Of a DNA stretch of 64,000 nucleotides, positions 9,436 through 20,954 are shown one piece after another. How positions within the stretch are numbered: the stretch's first letter is position 1; every line of letters starts with the position of its first letter. The DNA is from Silurus meridionalis (Eukaryota; Chordata; Actinopteri; Siluriformes; Siluridae): assembly GCF_014805685.1 (NCBI RefSeq), contig NC_060885.1:6218632-6282631 (forward strand), read 5' to 3'. The translations under genes were made by a program, and so were the position numbers. The notes below the pieces were generated by a model. It was not told the origin of the DNA. It did not search any database and saw nothing but the letters and a program-made list of their open reading frames with translations.

Positions 9436-11031
9436 CAGTGCCCTCCACATATATTGGCACCCCTGTTTAAGATGTGGTCGTGGACTTCTAAAAATTCTCC
9501 TTTTTTTTAAAACAACATAGAACCCAAATGCAAAAAAAGAGAAAAATCCAACCTTTTATTTAAGTACATAACTTTGGTGGTAAAAAAAATCATACATTTA
9601 GAAAACAAAAAAATCATGTGTCCCACAATTATTGGCACCCCTAACAATTCCTCTGAAAAATTAAATTTTTTTTTTTTTATATATATTTTCTGTAGTTGCT
9701 AAGGTTGGTCAGGGTATCTAGGGACTTTTAATTAGTAATTCATGATTTCCTGTTTCCCTGGGGTATAAGTATGACGTGACACAGAGGCCTAATTCTCTTA
9801 CCCATTTGTCAACATGGCAAAGACAAGAGAACACACCATTCAAGTAAGGCAGATGTGTGTCGACCTTCATAAGTCAGGCAATGGCTACAAGAAAATAGCC
9901 ACTCGCCTTAACTTGCCGGTATCTACAGTCAGAGGAATCATTAAGAAGTTTAAAACAACTGGAACAGTGACAAACAAGGCCCAAGTTTATCTTGCCACAA
10001 CGCACAGTGAGGAGGATGGTAAGAGAAGTAAAAAAATTTCCCAAGCTCACCGTCACAGAATTGCATCAAAGAGTGGCATCTTGGGGTCACAGAGTCTCCA
10101 AAACAACCATCAGACGCTCTCTACATGCCAACAAGCTGTTTGGGAGGCATGCAAGGAAAAAGCCTTTTCTCACTAACACTCACAAACGTAAACGTCTGGA
10201 GTTTGCTAAGCGGTACTGGGACTTCAACTGGGATCGTGTGCTTTGGTCAGATGAGACTAAGATTGAGCTTTTTGGCAACAAACACTCTAAGTGGGTCTGG
10301 CGTAAAACAAAAGATGAGTATGCCGAAAAGCACCTCATGCCCACCGTGAAGTATGGTGGAGGATCTGTGATGCTGTGGGCCTGTTTCTCTTCCAAAGGCC
10401 CTGGGAACCTTGTTGGGGTGCATGGCATTATGAACGCTTTGAAGTACCAGGATATTTTAAATAAAAACCTGATGGCCTCTGCCAGAAAGCTGAAGATGGG
10501 TCGTCATTGGGTCTTTCAGCAGGATAATGATCCAAAACATGTGGCAAAATCTACACAAAAGTGGTTCAGCAGTCACAAACTCAAGGTCCTCCCATGGCCA
10601 TCTCAGTCCCCAGACCTCAACCCAATCGAAAACCTGTGGGGCGAGCTAAAGAGAAGAGTGCATAAGAGAGGACCCAGGACACTGGATGATCTAGAAAGAT
10701 TGTGCAAAGAAGAATGGTCAAAAATCCCTCTCTCTGTGTTCTCCAATCTTGTGAAATGTTATAGGAGGAGATTAAGTGCTGTCTTGTTGGCAAAAGGAGG
10801 TTGTACAAAGTATTAACATCAGGGGTGCCAATAATTGTGGCACACATGATTTCAAGTTTATTTTTTTTTCTAAATGTGTGATTTTTACCACCAAAGTAAT
10901 GTACTTAAATAAAGGTTGGATTTTTCTCTTTTTTTGCATTTGGGTTCTATGTTGTTTTAAAAAAAAGGAGAATTTTTAGAAGTCCACGACCACATCTTAA
11001 ACAGGGGTGCCAATAATTGTGGAGGGCACTG
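9436..11031 (+). mobile_element. Nearly intact Tc1/mariner transposon
   Basis: It is flanked by TA at 9,434-9,435 and 11,032-11,033, and the ends read CAGTGCCCTCCACA. The terminal inverted repeats are about 207-211 bp (9,436-9,642 and 10,821-11,031) and nearly identical. Each contains two copies of TATTGGCACCCCT-like sequence, one near the outer end and one at the inner end, an IR/DR arrangement like that of Sleeping Beauty. The similarity of the ends argues for a recent insertion. Confidence 0.95.
9814..10816 (+). pseudogene. Tc1-type DD34E transposase with one frameshift
   Basis: Starts MAKTREHTIQVRQMCVDLHK, the paired-like helix-turn-helix domain, and reads in frame to about 9,981. It then continues in the next frame from about 9,983 (KFILPQRTVRRMVREV) to TAA at 10,814-10,816. 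The missing piece corresponds to the usual basic RSGRP-type hinge, consistent with a 14-bp deletion. The catalytic triad is present: WSDETKIELFG, FQQDNDPKH and PDLNPIENLWGELKRR. The spacing from the second D to E is 34 residues. It acts in the nucleus by cut-and-paste at TA. As read, the protein is broken, so this copy is nonautonomous unless the gap is a sequencing error. Confidence 0.93.
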
Positions 11032-11166
11032 TACTTTTGAGAGATGAACTAAGGATTTTGTGAAAAGTACGGGCTTTTGGCTCAAAATGGTTTGAGAAAT
11101 GCACTTACTGGTTTGCAAATCTTAAGGATGATTCAAAAAAAGCTTCTAAGCAACTGGGTAAAACTG

Positions 11167-12382
11167 TAAAGAACTTGAGGCAATTCATTTGAATGCTGCT
11201 ACATTATTTTTGGATTTGATAAAACACTTTAATTGGTCCTCATTCAGATAACAGTACAATAACCAGTTATTGATCCCCTGATCTTCAACATTTAATATAT
11301 TTTCATTATTTTTATTAGGCTGAGTGAAATTACCATGTGTTGATCAAATTGACCTTAAATCTTGTCTTGTCAGAATAAGCAGAACTGGTTGTTGATAGGA
11401 CTTCAGCAGAGGGAGCCTTTATCCTTTACGCTGAAAGGCTCCCTTTAAAGCATTGACCTACAGCCAGACTCCTTTAAAGCCGGCGCTTAAAATAGAATGC
11501 AAGGGCATCATTTGGCTTAGATTAAAGCTCCGAGGGGGCTGAGGATGATTTGAGAAAATATTATGCACCACCTTCATGTGGGGAATCACGACACAGCCCC
11601 ACACCAGTCTGAGCAACTTAGAGAAAATAGAGGTATCCTGCTCCAAGGAAATGCAAATGATGTGAATACAAAAGTAGGAATGATATCAAAGTATCAGCCC
11701 TCATCAGGGATGTGAGAGAAACACGACACTCCACTGATATTTATTAGGCGATCGTGTGCAGGGATTCATTAATTTAGAGCAGGCAGCCATGCCGAAGATG
11801 AGAATAAAACTCGTGACAGTGCTCTCGGTGAATCAGGATGTTTTCCATTAAGCAAGTGTTTGTGTGCATGTGAATGTGTGTGTGTGTGTGTGTGTGTGCG
11901 TGCACAGGCACATGTGGATCAGGAGCGTGCGTGTGGCCTGCACCGAGCAGACATTCACTGTTCTGATTCATTGTGAATGCAGTTTGTAAACAGCACATTT
12001 TTTTCTCCCGCCTCAAGCTCGGAGAAACGACTCAGTGCCAGCTGCCAACACAAGCACAGGGCATCATCACGCACACTGGAGCACAAGTCTCATGGAAAAC
12101 CTAACCACCAAATCTAACCAACATACACTAGTACACATTTCTTATTCTACTGTAGGCATTTTCTTATTATTTGTAGTCTTCTTGACACTAAATAATAGTA
12201 AATATAATTAACCTTACTGAGCATTATCATTGTATTGATATTGCACGTCTTTTTTTTTTCATTTAACTTCCCCATGTGGACCATTGCTTCAGAAAAGGTG
12301 TTATTTAATTGTCTATAGTAGCACTTAGGCAATATTCTAAAATACACAAGATGTTCCTCAACATTTGACTTCATTCAGACAT
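11167..12382. other. Unique sequence with short (GT)n, no gene
   Basis: No credible ORF. 11,440-11,830 is less AT-rich than its surroundings and has an octamer-like ATGCAAAT (near 11,650), so it is a candidate noncoding element. A (GT)n tract lies at 11,873-11,900. Confidence 0.3.
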
Positions 12383-12545
12383 GTTAGTAACGTCTAATGT
12401 AGGTGAGCTGAGGAGGCCTGGGGTGCAGTCATCGTTCCAATTTATCCCAAAGGTGTTCAATAGGATTAAGTTCAGAGCTCTATAGCAGAAGATCTTCCAC
12501 TCCATCCCATGTAATGCATATTTTTATGGAGCTGTCTGGAGGTTA
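12383..12545 (+). repeat. Dispersed DNA-transposon-like repeat, copy 3
   Basis: GAGGAGGCCTGGGGTGCAGT and CCAAAGGTGTTCAATAGGAT match copies at 4,262 and 6,105. Confidence 0.7.
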
Positions 12546-12647
12546 GAGGGCTTTGGAGATTCTTGGTCACATTACATGCTGAGTCTTTGTTGTATTACCT
12601 GGTAAGGGATTTATATTTATAACAGCTATAATATGTCATTTTGAACA

Positions 12648-12870
12648 GGTTTTATGAGTGAGATGGTTTGGTCACATGGTTTGTGCAGAGGAGGGACATG
12701 GGGTATATCGATAGAAGAATGCTGAAGATGGAGCCACCAGGAGAAAAAATGCAGGCCAATGAGGAGGCTTATGGACGTGGTGCAGGGAGACACAGGTGGC
12801 TGGCTTGGAATATTGGAATAGGCAGATGTAGAGAAGAGTGAAGATGAAGAGTGATATGTAGAAAGATGAT
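12648..12870 (+). mobile_element. Non-LTR retrotransposon 3' tail fragment
   Basis: GTGCAGAGGAGGGACATGGG, GGTATATCG and AATGCTGAAGATGGAGCCAC match 24,540-24,605 of the longer LINE fragment. The reading frame is the C-terminal end of the reverse-transcriptase polyprotein and is now broken. Confidence 0.75.
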
Positions 12871-12883
12871 CTCTGTATATATA

Positions 12884-12905
12884 TACACACACACAGACAC
12901 ACACA

Positions 12906-12977
<72 letters not shown>
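12884..12977. repeat. (CA)n microsatellite
   Basis: Long CA tract. Overlapping cysteine/valine-rich frames on the minus strand are artefacts of it. Confidence 0.97.
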
Positions 12978-12978
<1 letters not shown>

Positions 12979-13201
12979 GTGAGACCAGCTGTGAAAGAGA
13001 CAACATATGAACACACAAACCCACAAACCGGTAACAGGACAGGACAGGGGTGGAGACATGACATGACATGAACAAACCAGATACATACACAAGACACACG
13101 TGACCAAAACAAACACACATGGTTACATAAACACGAAAGTGAAGGTGCATGCTGAAATGATTTGAGAGGCAAGCTGAAACTAACTTGTTTTGTGGGAGTT
13201 A

Positions 13202-13725
13202 CAGTTTTTCTCAGTTGCTTTGGAGTATTTTTTCGAATCATCCTTAATATTTGCTAACCAGTAAGTGCCTTTCTCAAAACAACTTGACCAAATAGCACAA
13301 CAATGAATTTCTTGCAAAAGCCTGTAATTTTCTTATAATCCTTAGTTTATTTCTCAAAAGAAAAAAAAGTATTTGCATCAATGAACATATCATTCCCATT
13401 AGAATGAAGTCGTTTTGTCATTGATCACAAACAAGATGGTCAAAATGTTTAGTCGTGTTGTCAGTATGACGGTGCACAGTTACAGTGTTGCACAAGGTTG
13501 AATTTCTTCTGTATGGCATCAAATAAATGTATTTGATTGCATATTTGATTTATATTGATTGCAAGAGACTGGACAGGATTCACACTTTTACTGTACTGTA
13601 ATAATGTATGTATTCATTTCTTGGTTACACAAGTGACTAAATGATGTGTTTTGAGGTTAAACAAGGAGTTTTGAGAATTTTAATTCTAATCTGAAAAACG
13701 CTCCAAAGCAAATAAAAAAATACTG
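13202..13725. mobile_element. MITE copy B (CAGTTTTTCTCAGTTGC family)
   Basis: 524 bp with imperfect terminal inverted repeats (CAGTTTTTCTCAGTTGCTTT; reversed right end CAGTATTTTTTTATTTGCTT). The interior is noncoding, with GATCACAAACAAGATGGTCA shared in inverted orientation with copy A. This is the cleanest copy. Confidence 0.8.
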
Positions 13726-14522
13726 CAAATGTACAGCATATGACAAATATGCATGCATGTCCCTTTTGTTTCTATGCAACACACTTGGTCATATAACGAT
13801 TTACTTTGACCAAACAAATATATAAATGTCAAAAAGAATATAAAATAATATAATTCTATAAGTAGTAAAAATATGATAAAAAAAAAATAATTATAATAAT
13901 TAATTATAAAGTGTAAATAATGCATGGGAAACAAGCAAAAATATACAAAATAGTTGTAAAATATTTGATATAAAGTTACCATGAGTGGTTAAGTTTAATT
14001 ATTCGTTTTTTGCTTTGTTTTATTGACAATAGATATAAAAAACATGCCAGATTTTTTTTTAACTTTTTTTCAGAATCATAAAAGGTTTTAATTTCTTTTT
14101 CCAGATTTTAGGCTCATAACTGTTTAATAAATACATTTCCAGTGAATCCAGTGTTTTTATTGAATTCTGTTCACTTCTGAGCACAAATAGGTTAAAAAAA
14201 ATCCACACCCACCAAAGTGGGTAAGATGAATGGCAGCATGTGCAGGTTAGCATAACATCACTCCACACTAGTACCACCATAAACCATTTGCATAACTTGT
14301 TTTAATGTGTTTGGAAAAAATTGCGCAGTCGCTTTGTGAAGATACCTCAGCATGGAAACTTTTTTCCTAGGTGGTCTTTTTCCACCCATCCAGTTGTTTA
14401 CTTCGCTCTTCAAGGGATCACAGCTGAGACAAACAGACAAAAAAGACAACCACACACAATGGCCTTGACACACCTTCTTTTTTTTAATGCACATTTTCCC
14501 ATATAAACACTTTAGTTTTAAA

Positions 14523-14525
<3 letters not shown>
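13726..14525. other. AT-rich, no recognised feature
   Basis: Very AT-rich; hydrophobic chance frames only. Confidence 0.35.
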
Positions 14526-14596
<71 letters not shown>

Positions 14597-14600
14597 ACAG
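14526..14600. repeat. (CA)n microsatellite
   Basis: Near-perfect CA tract. Confidence 0.97.
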
Positions 14601-15883
14601 CCGTACCTGCACACACATACTGATGTGTTGGATACCAACGGGTAATTAACAACAGAGAAACAACAGAGCTCGGACCATGACCTCATTCCTCCACACCCAT
14701 CCCCTTGGCCTTCCTTTCCTGACACTTACCTGTCTTCTTCTGCCAGTCTCCTGCCATCAGATTGGGCTTGGTGTGTGTTTACATGACAGATTGGGCCCCA
14801 GTGGGAACCTTAATTGCATCATTTCATGGATGCAAGTCAGCGTACCGGCTTACAGGCAGTAAACAGGAGTGGAGGACCAAGGCTTTTGATTGAGCGAATG
14901 TTCTAGCCAACACATACATGCTTGGGTTGGATCATCTGTTGGCTAGGTTTAGAGTGTGAGTGTGGCAGCGTGATGGATGTAAATTGGGAAAGCGCCACGA
15001 ACCAGATGGTATAAGGTGTAGAAACCATGGTTGGTATAGGGACTATGTAGAGTGCATAATGTAGAGTGCATCATTTCTAAATGGCACACACTGCCTTAGT
15101 TATCTTTTTTTTAATTACAGTCTTTTTATTAGTGCTATAATATCCAGGCATCTAATACAGTATGTATTTCAGTACCTAGCGTGCACAGGGTCCAGGATAA
15201 ATGTGGAATGAGGTGACTAAAAAGAAACTCAGGATCACGGGGCTCGATTTTGATTGGTGTTCATTCAATTTCTATAAAAGCAGTTGCGACAGTATTTTGG
15301 ACTATAAAGAAAACAATACCTACCTTGTAGAAACAGGTGACGCGGGCACTTGTATAGTGGATCCTCAAATAAATGGATTAAAAAAACACACAAAATCAAT
15401 TATATGGGAAAGAAATTTTGTGTGAAGATGATACTTCTTTGAAGTCTCCAGCGTTGGAGCTCCATAACCCTCAGAGATAAAGCTAGAACCTTTCTCTGTA
15501 AAGTTTTTAGAACAGAAAGAAAAAGGGTTGGTTTGTTTTGGTTTATTTGTCAATATCACAAGATCTACTTCAAGAAAAAGAAAAAAATAAGTGAGACTGA
15601 ATAAGAAATGGCTGTATAACTGCTTTTCAGCCTAAAGAAATATAGAATAAATACCAACAACTTTAAAAAAGCAGCTTTTATTGAAGTTCAATACAAATAT
15701 TGCCACTCTCTGAGACGGAAGGGGCATCAAATCACAATCAGCTTTGAATATTGGGTTAGGGTTACCTAAAATTAGTACCTATCTTGACCTGAAAATTATT
15801 TAAAAATTGTATTTTTCTCTTGTTCACCACCCATTTTGTATTATTTTATTATAACTATATGACTGATATTTAAAATTACACTG
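14601..15883. other. No recognised feature
   Basis: Unique-looking intergenic DNA; no ORF with a recognisable domain on either strand. Confidence 0.35.
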
Positions 15884-16210
15884 TTGTATACAGTTCTTTT
15901 TTGTACATTGTACTGTGTAACACATTATACAGTAGGTTTACTGGCAGGAAAACTTGTGTTTTGTGTATCTGTACTACACTGTCTTGTCTGTTTGCACTGT
16001 CGTTTTTCTTGCATCGTTTGCACCATTTTGCACATGATGTCAACAACTTATGTCAGTCCTTACCCCTGTTCTGTTATGTAGCTATATGCTGTGTGATGTA
16101 GCTCTATGTAATTTTATGTAGCACCAGGGTTCTGGAGAAACGTTGTCTTATTTCACTGTGTACTGCTTCAGCAATATATGGTTGAAATGACAATAAAAGC
16201 TTCTAGAATC
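15884..16210 (+). repeat. 3' end of a non-LTR-type dispersed repeat
   Basis: Reads ACACTGTCTTGTCTGTTTGC, CACTGTGTACTGC and GGTTGAAATGACAATAAAAG, a 3' terminus I recall as widespread in fish. A related minimal tail is at 47,850-47,880. Confidence 0.55.
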
Positions 16211-17780
16211 ATAGTGGTTCTTCTCCTTTTTTAATTTTAAAACCTTTTCTGTCAATGGAGGCTACTCTAAATCATTAAAAGTGCAAATTTGCTCGAGTCG
16301 TAGCCTTCTTCTGCGAGTGTGTACTGACAGGAATATCAGAATTCCTTGCTTGCGGCCACACACACTGCAGCAGTAGTCCTCAATGACTCAGTTATGTAAA
16401 CACATGAAGTAACAGAATACGCTGCGCAATCAAGGCCGTGACAAGACCAGATACAAAACCGAGGGACTGTCATGCAATGAACCTCCATCAGCTGTTTATG
16501 CGATCCCTTTCGGACCAAATCAATACAATTACACATTTATGGCCATTATTTTAAATGATTATATCTTTATAATAGAATATGTGTGTATAAACCTGAAAAA
16601 AGGAACTAATGAGGGTTAGAGTAAGGGTTCGTCCAAGAAGGATAAACCTGAATAAATACAGAGCAGTCTGGAGACTTTCTTCATTGTATGAAGAATAACT
16701 TCTGTTCATGTAACAATGAACCGAAATATACCTCGATTACACCAACCATCCAACCAAGTCAGAGAAATATTTAGTATACAGGCTCGTCATGTTTACCCTG
16801 TGCTGGGTTACACTGTTTATTGAAGATAGCCAGAGAAGGGCTCTTTAGGGGAAAGAAAAAAGAAACTTATTCCAAATGAAAAGAAATAATTCATGCCACA
16901 GATAACACATAAACTCGAACGTACCCCATCGCCCTGGCTCTCGCTATTACAGTTGGCTCCAAGTGCTCAAAAGACATCAGGCATCGAGCGACTCTCCGAA
17001 CATACTGCAGTGGCCACGGAATGATGTGGGTGGTCCTCATTTGTTATGATAACTAGCACTCAATCTGATTGATATTTGGTGATATTTCCCGGGTGATATG
17101 TTGTATTTATTTGAAGAATTTAATTAAACACTGTCAGTCTGCACTGCGAAAACGCAATCGTTCATTTGGACCCAGCGTATCTTAGTGCGCAATAAACTCA
17201 ACTCATATGCAGCTTGTTTAGATTTGGCGTAAACCCCTGAAACCTGATCGTGTTTGTTTCCTGAAATCCGCACCTTGTGTGAAGTGTGAAAATGGAAACT
17301 TGGTGCGATCGAGGTCACGCTGGTCTGTTTCAGGTATTGTAAAAGCAGCATGAGAGCGTAACGTTTGCCATCCAAGGTTTTAATTCGGGATTAACATTTT
17401 TTTATAACACTTTATATTGCTCTAGCGGCCACCTTGGCTGCATGTGAAAGTCTCTCTGTGCACTGTACGATGCTAAAAAAAAAAACCTCACTGGAAATTT
17501 GGCCAGTGACGCACAAGAAATGAGACACTTCCCAGCACTGAGCCACAACAGACACCAGGGGCACCTACGTAAAAAAAAAAAGATTTAGCTTGTTTGCACA
17601 GAGAAATATTCTCTGATATTTTTTGCGGCAGGATGCTAAAATATTTACGTGTGCTGGACACCGTGTGCACACTGAAGCCTCCCAGGGTGTTGCTGTACCT
17701 GTGTGGACACAGTTTCAGATAATCTGTGCTCAGGCATGCATAAAAACAGTCAAGCCAAGGATATGAAAATCAGAGTCTAC
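16211..17780. other. Unique sequence with an exact GLI core motif
   Basis: Repeat-poor intergenic DNA 13-14 kb downstream of the hhip stop. No gene seen. It contains TGGGTGGTC at 17,027-17,035. Confidence 0.35.
17027..17035 (+). promoter_or_regulatory. GLI-consensus motif TGGGTGGTC
   Basis: Exact match to the GLI core (reverse GACCACCCA). A 9-mer occurs often by chance, so function is inferred only from hhip being a Hedgehog/GLI target. Confidence 0.3.
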
Positions 17781-20045
17781 AACTCCAATGCCAAAAAAAG
17801 TTAGGACACTGTGTAAAATGTAAATACAACAGAATGCAATGATTTGCAAATCTCATATAGAACATAGAAAACATATCAAATGTAAATAAGGACCATTTGA
17901 ATTTGATGGCTGCAACACATCTTAAAAGTGTTGGGACAGGGCAACACTAAGTAAGTGTTAATAAAATTAAACACTTGGAGAATCATATTGCAACTAAATA
18001 GGTTCATTGACAACAGGCCAGTAAAATGATTGGGTATAAATAGTGTATTTTAATACTGTTTCAGAGTCTCTCAGATTTAAAGATGGGTAGAGCTTCACCA
18101 ATCTGTGGAAGACTGTGTCTACAAACTGTACAACAATTATAGAATAATGTTTCTGAACATAAAGATATTTTAGATACTTTTGATATAATTTTCTGTGAAC
18201 ACAGTTTGTTATATCATCTACAAATACAGGTGAAATATTCATCATGCAAAGAACAAGGGAAGCGCAAACATGATCCAGAAATGCCGCCATCCTCTTTGGG
18301 CTGAAACTCATTTGAAATGCACTTGGGGAAAGTGGAAAACTGATCGTTAGACGAATCAAAATTTTTATTTGGTTTTAGTAGCCATGGACACCATGTCCTC
18401 CAGACTAAAAAGAAAAGGACTATCTGGCTTGTTATCAGCACTCGGGTCAAAAAGCTGAAGGTATGGGAGTGCATTAGAGACTGTGGAATGGGCAGCTTTT
18501 ACATTTGGAACAATGCTAATTGCAAACTGCATCTATTACAATAGCATGACTTTGTATTAGAAGAGTCTGGGTGCAGAACTGGAATGCCTGTATTTTAGAC
18601 CTTTTAACCATTTAAAATTTTATGAAACACATAATTAAACCATGCATTTGGTAAATGGGCCTTCAGTGAGGACTTACCTGGCTTAATCCACCTCCTAATA
18701 CCACCCATATCAGGTCGCAATAATGGAAACCATCAATACTATACAAAAATGCAATATAACAAAGAATGGCATTACAGAGAGAGAGGTTTTCGCATATTAA
18801 GGATGAATACCATTTTACTAAAGTAAGAAACCCAGTTAAGACTCCAAACCTCTACACTACAACCGCAACTGTGCCATGTACATCATCTGGAGCAGTTCAG
18901 AATTAATATTTATCTGATAACATGACAAAAACATAAAACATTTAAACAAAATACATCATACTCACCAGAGATGCTGATTATTTATAGACAAAATCAATCC
19001 TCCTGCTTTGGTTAGACAACTCAAGTTTGCAACCCCTCTGTGACTCCAAACACCAAGTCGATCACTTGCAAATAACAGGCATTCCCAGCAGTATCATTTG
19101 CAATGCTCCTCAGAGGCTGTAAGCCAGTGTTACCGCTCATAGGCACTGGTCTGAAAGTGGCAAACAAACTCTTTTACTGGTTGTGACAAGCTAGCTAGCT
19201 TTGGGGTTGGCGGACCTCTCCTCATAATGTCTAGCTTTTCTGGAAAAGTCTGCCTTAAAAAATTATTTTTAAGTATGTCTGAGACCAAATCAATTTCTCC
19301 TCCTCCATCAACTATTGTGGGCCTAAAAAAATCAGATCACTATAGATGTGTTTTGCTAGTTTGCTTGTTTTGACCAACCAATTAGAGGACGGTAAAATGC
19401 TGACGTTATTGTGGGTCGAATTTGAAATCTAATTGATAGAAGAAACAATCCCGTTTCTAAAATAGTTTAAGGTACATCGGCCAGCACTACTGATTCTGAA
19501 GGCCCTGGGCAGATTAGATTGACATGGCAGCACATAGAGTGAACACATGATTGAACAAACAATCTAACATCTACATACACGTACTGGAAGCAGTGCAGCC
19601 AAGAGAAACGCTACAAAATGAAGAGAATAAACTGTTGGAAATAAATTCATACAATTTCATTGAACAAATATTAGAATTTAGGTTGCAAATGTAGGTCAGT
19701 GCTTCTGATAGTGTTTAGGCCAGCGGAGAAGGCTTTGCCCTGACCGCCCACCACTGTGAAATGGATACCCAGAACTGTTGAGCAGCTAGAGTCCTGTATC
19801 AGACACACATTGAACATCATTCCTCTCCCCAAACTTCAACTGTTCTCCCCAGTTCCCAGATGTATACAGACAGAAGACAATTTTTGAGACCTGTTGCAGC
19901 CATCAAATTCAAAATGTCCTTTTTTTTCCTCCTTAAAATGGTATATATTCTCAGTCTAAATTTTTTTTTATATTATAAATAGAATATGGATTTATGAGAT
20001 TTGCCAATCAATGCATTCTGTATATATTCAATATATAGGTTTGAA
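17781..20045 (+). mobile_element. Degraded Tc1-like transposon split by a 1.1-kb insertion
   Basis: The left part (17,781-about 18,630) begins AACTCCAATGCCAAAAAAAG and contains GATGGGTAGAGCTTCACCAA (start of the transposase region) and ATGATCCAGAAATGCCGCCA. It ends near GACCTTTTAACCATTTAAAA. The right part (about 19,765-20,045) continues with ACCCAGAACTGTTGAGCAGC and the 3' terminal blocks. The two halves are complementary parts of one family, with foreign sequence between. The transposase is riddled with deletions. Confidence 0.7.
18640..19760. other. Unclassified insert within the split Tc1-like element
   Basis: About 1.1 kb of sequence interrupting the transposon. I see no ORF with a domain and no clear terminal repeats, so its class is unknown. 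Confidence 0.4.
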
Positions 20046-20185
20046 CATTTATCAGTTTAATGGTTTGGTAGACTGGGATATCTGGATGCTGTCGTCCTCA
20101 AACACTCACACGTTCACTTGATGGCGGTGTGGTGGGCCGACTTTTATTTCAGAGATTCCTCATGTCTGTGTTACCTTCGGGTTCT

Positions 20186-20326
20186 TCCTTTTAGTTATGC
20201 TGCCATAGCAATCTTGCTGCAGTCCCTACTTATACCCTGATAACACTGTATTGTCTTTTATGTAACAATAAAGATACTTAATAATCCTTTTTTCTACTTT
20301 TCTACTTCTCTCTCTCTCTCTTTCTC

Positions 20327-20371
<45 letters not shown>

Positions 20372-20860
20372 CAAGTTGAACAAGTTGGCTTCCAGTGGCC
20401 ACTGCTCCTATTCCTTTCTTCACTTCAGATCCACCTGATTCATCCTGATGACCAACCTCTGGATGGAGTTTTTTCAATTAGAGACCACTCTGTAGAGCTA
20501 AGAATGGTTCCACATGAACAGCCTAATGATCCATGAAGTTACTGAACAATTTAAAGACTTTAAGGACGGATATGGACTGTAATTAATATCAACAGACTAC
20601 TACAATGGCTTAGAGGTAAAATTGGCATGAACAGTTTTGCAGTTAAGCACCCATCACTACACAGCACATGTTATTAATTAAGGAACTGTTATAAATGTAC
20701 ATTTTGTACCACCCAGATGAGGATGGGCTCTCTTGAGTCTAGATTCTCTAAAGGTTTCTTCCTTATACCATCTCAGGGATTTAACATATTAATTTAGATT
20801 TTGTAACTTCTTTATTTTAAGCTGTTTTAGGACAATAAAACTCAATTGAATTAAAGTGTA
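20186..20860 (+). repeat. Dispersed repeat with internal (CT)n, copy 2, with a common fish 3' tail
   Basis: Matches 3,775-4,245 block by block, then continues past it with AAAGGTTTCTTCCTTATACC, ATCTCAGGGATT and GGACAATAAAACTCAATTGA. That tail is related to 40,045-40,225 and to a repeat common in otophysan fishes. Confidence 0.7.
20308..20366. repeat. (CT)n microsatellite
   Basis: CT tract inside the dispersed repeat. Confidence 0.9.
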
Positions 20861-20954
20861 GACTTAAAAAGAAATGTAGAAACATTATGTGACAATTTGA
20901 ACCTTAATGACGGGTAATAGAGAATGGACAATAAAGAAATTAAGTCCATCTTTT

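Larger units (their letters stand above)
8688..11166. mobile_element. MITE copy A of the CAGTTTTTCTCAGTTGC family, interrupted by a Tc1 element
   Basis: The termini, CCAATTGCTTTGGAG at the left and CTAAGCAACTGGGTAAAACTG at the right, are imperfect inverted repeats. The element matches copy B (13,202-13,725) in inverted orientation, for example GTAAAAGTGTGAATCCTG near 9,176. Removing the 1.6-kb Tc1 insert leaves about 880 bp. CAGT ends suggest a Tc1/mariner-type MITE. Confidence 0.75.

Noticed and set aside
12626..13241. Cys/Val-rich minus-strand frames up to 189 codons
   Set aside because: Produced by the (CA)n microsatellite; open in all three frames.
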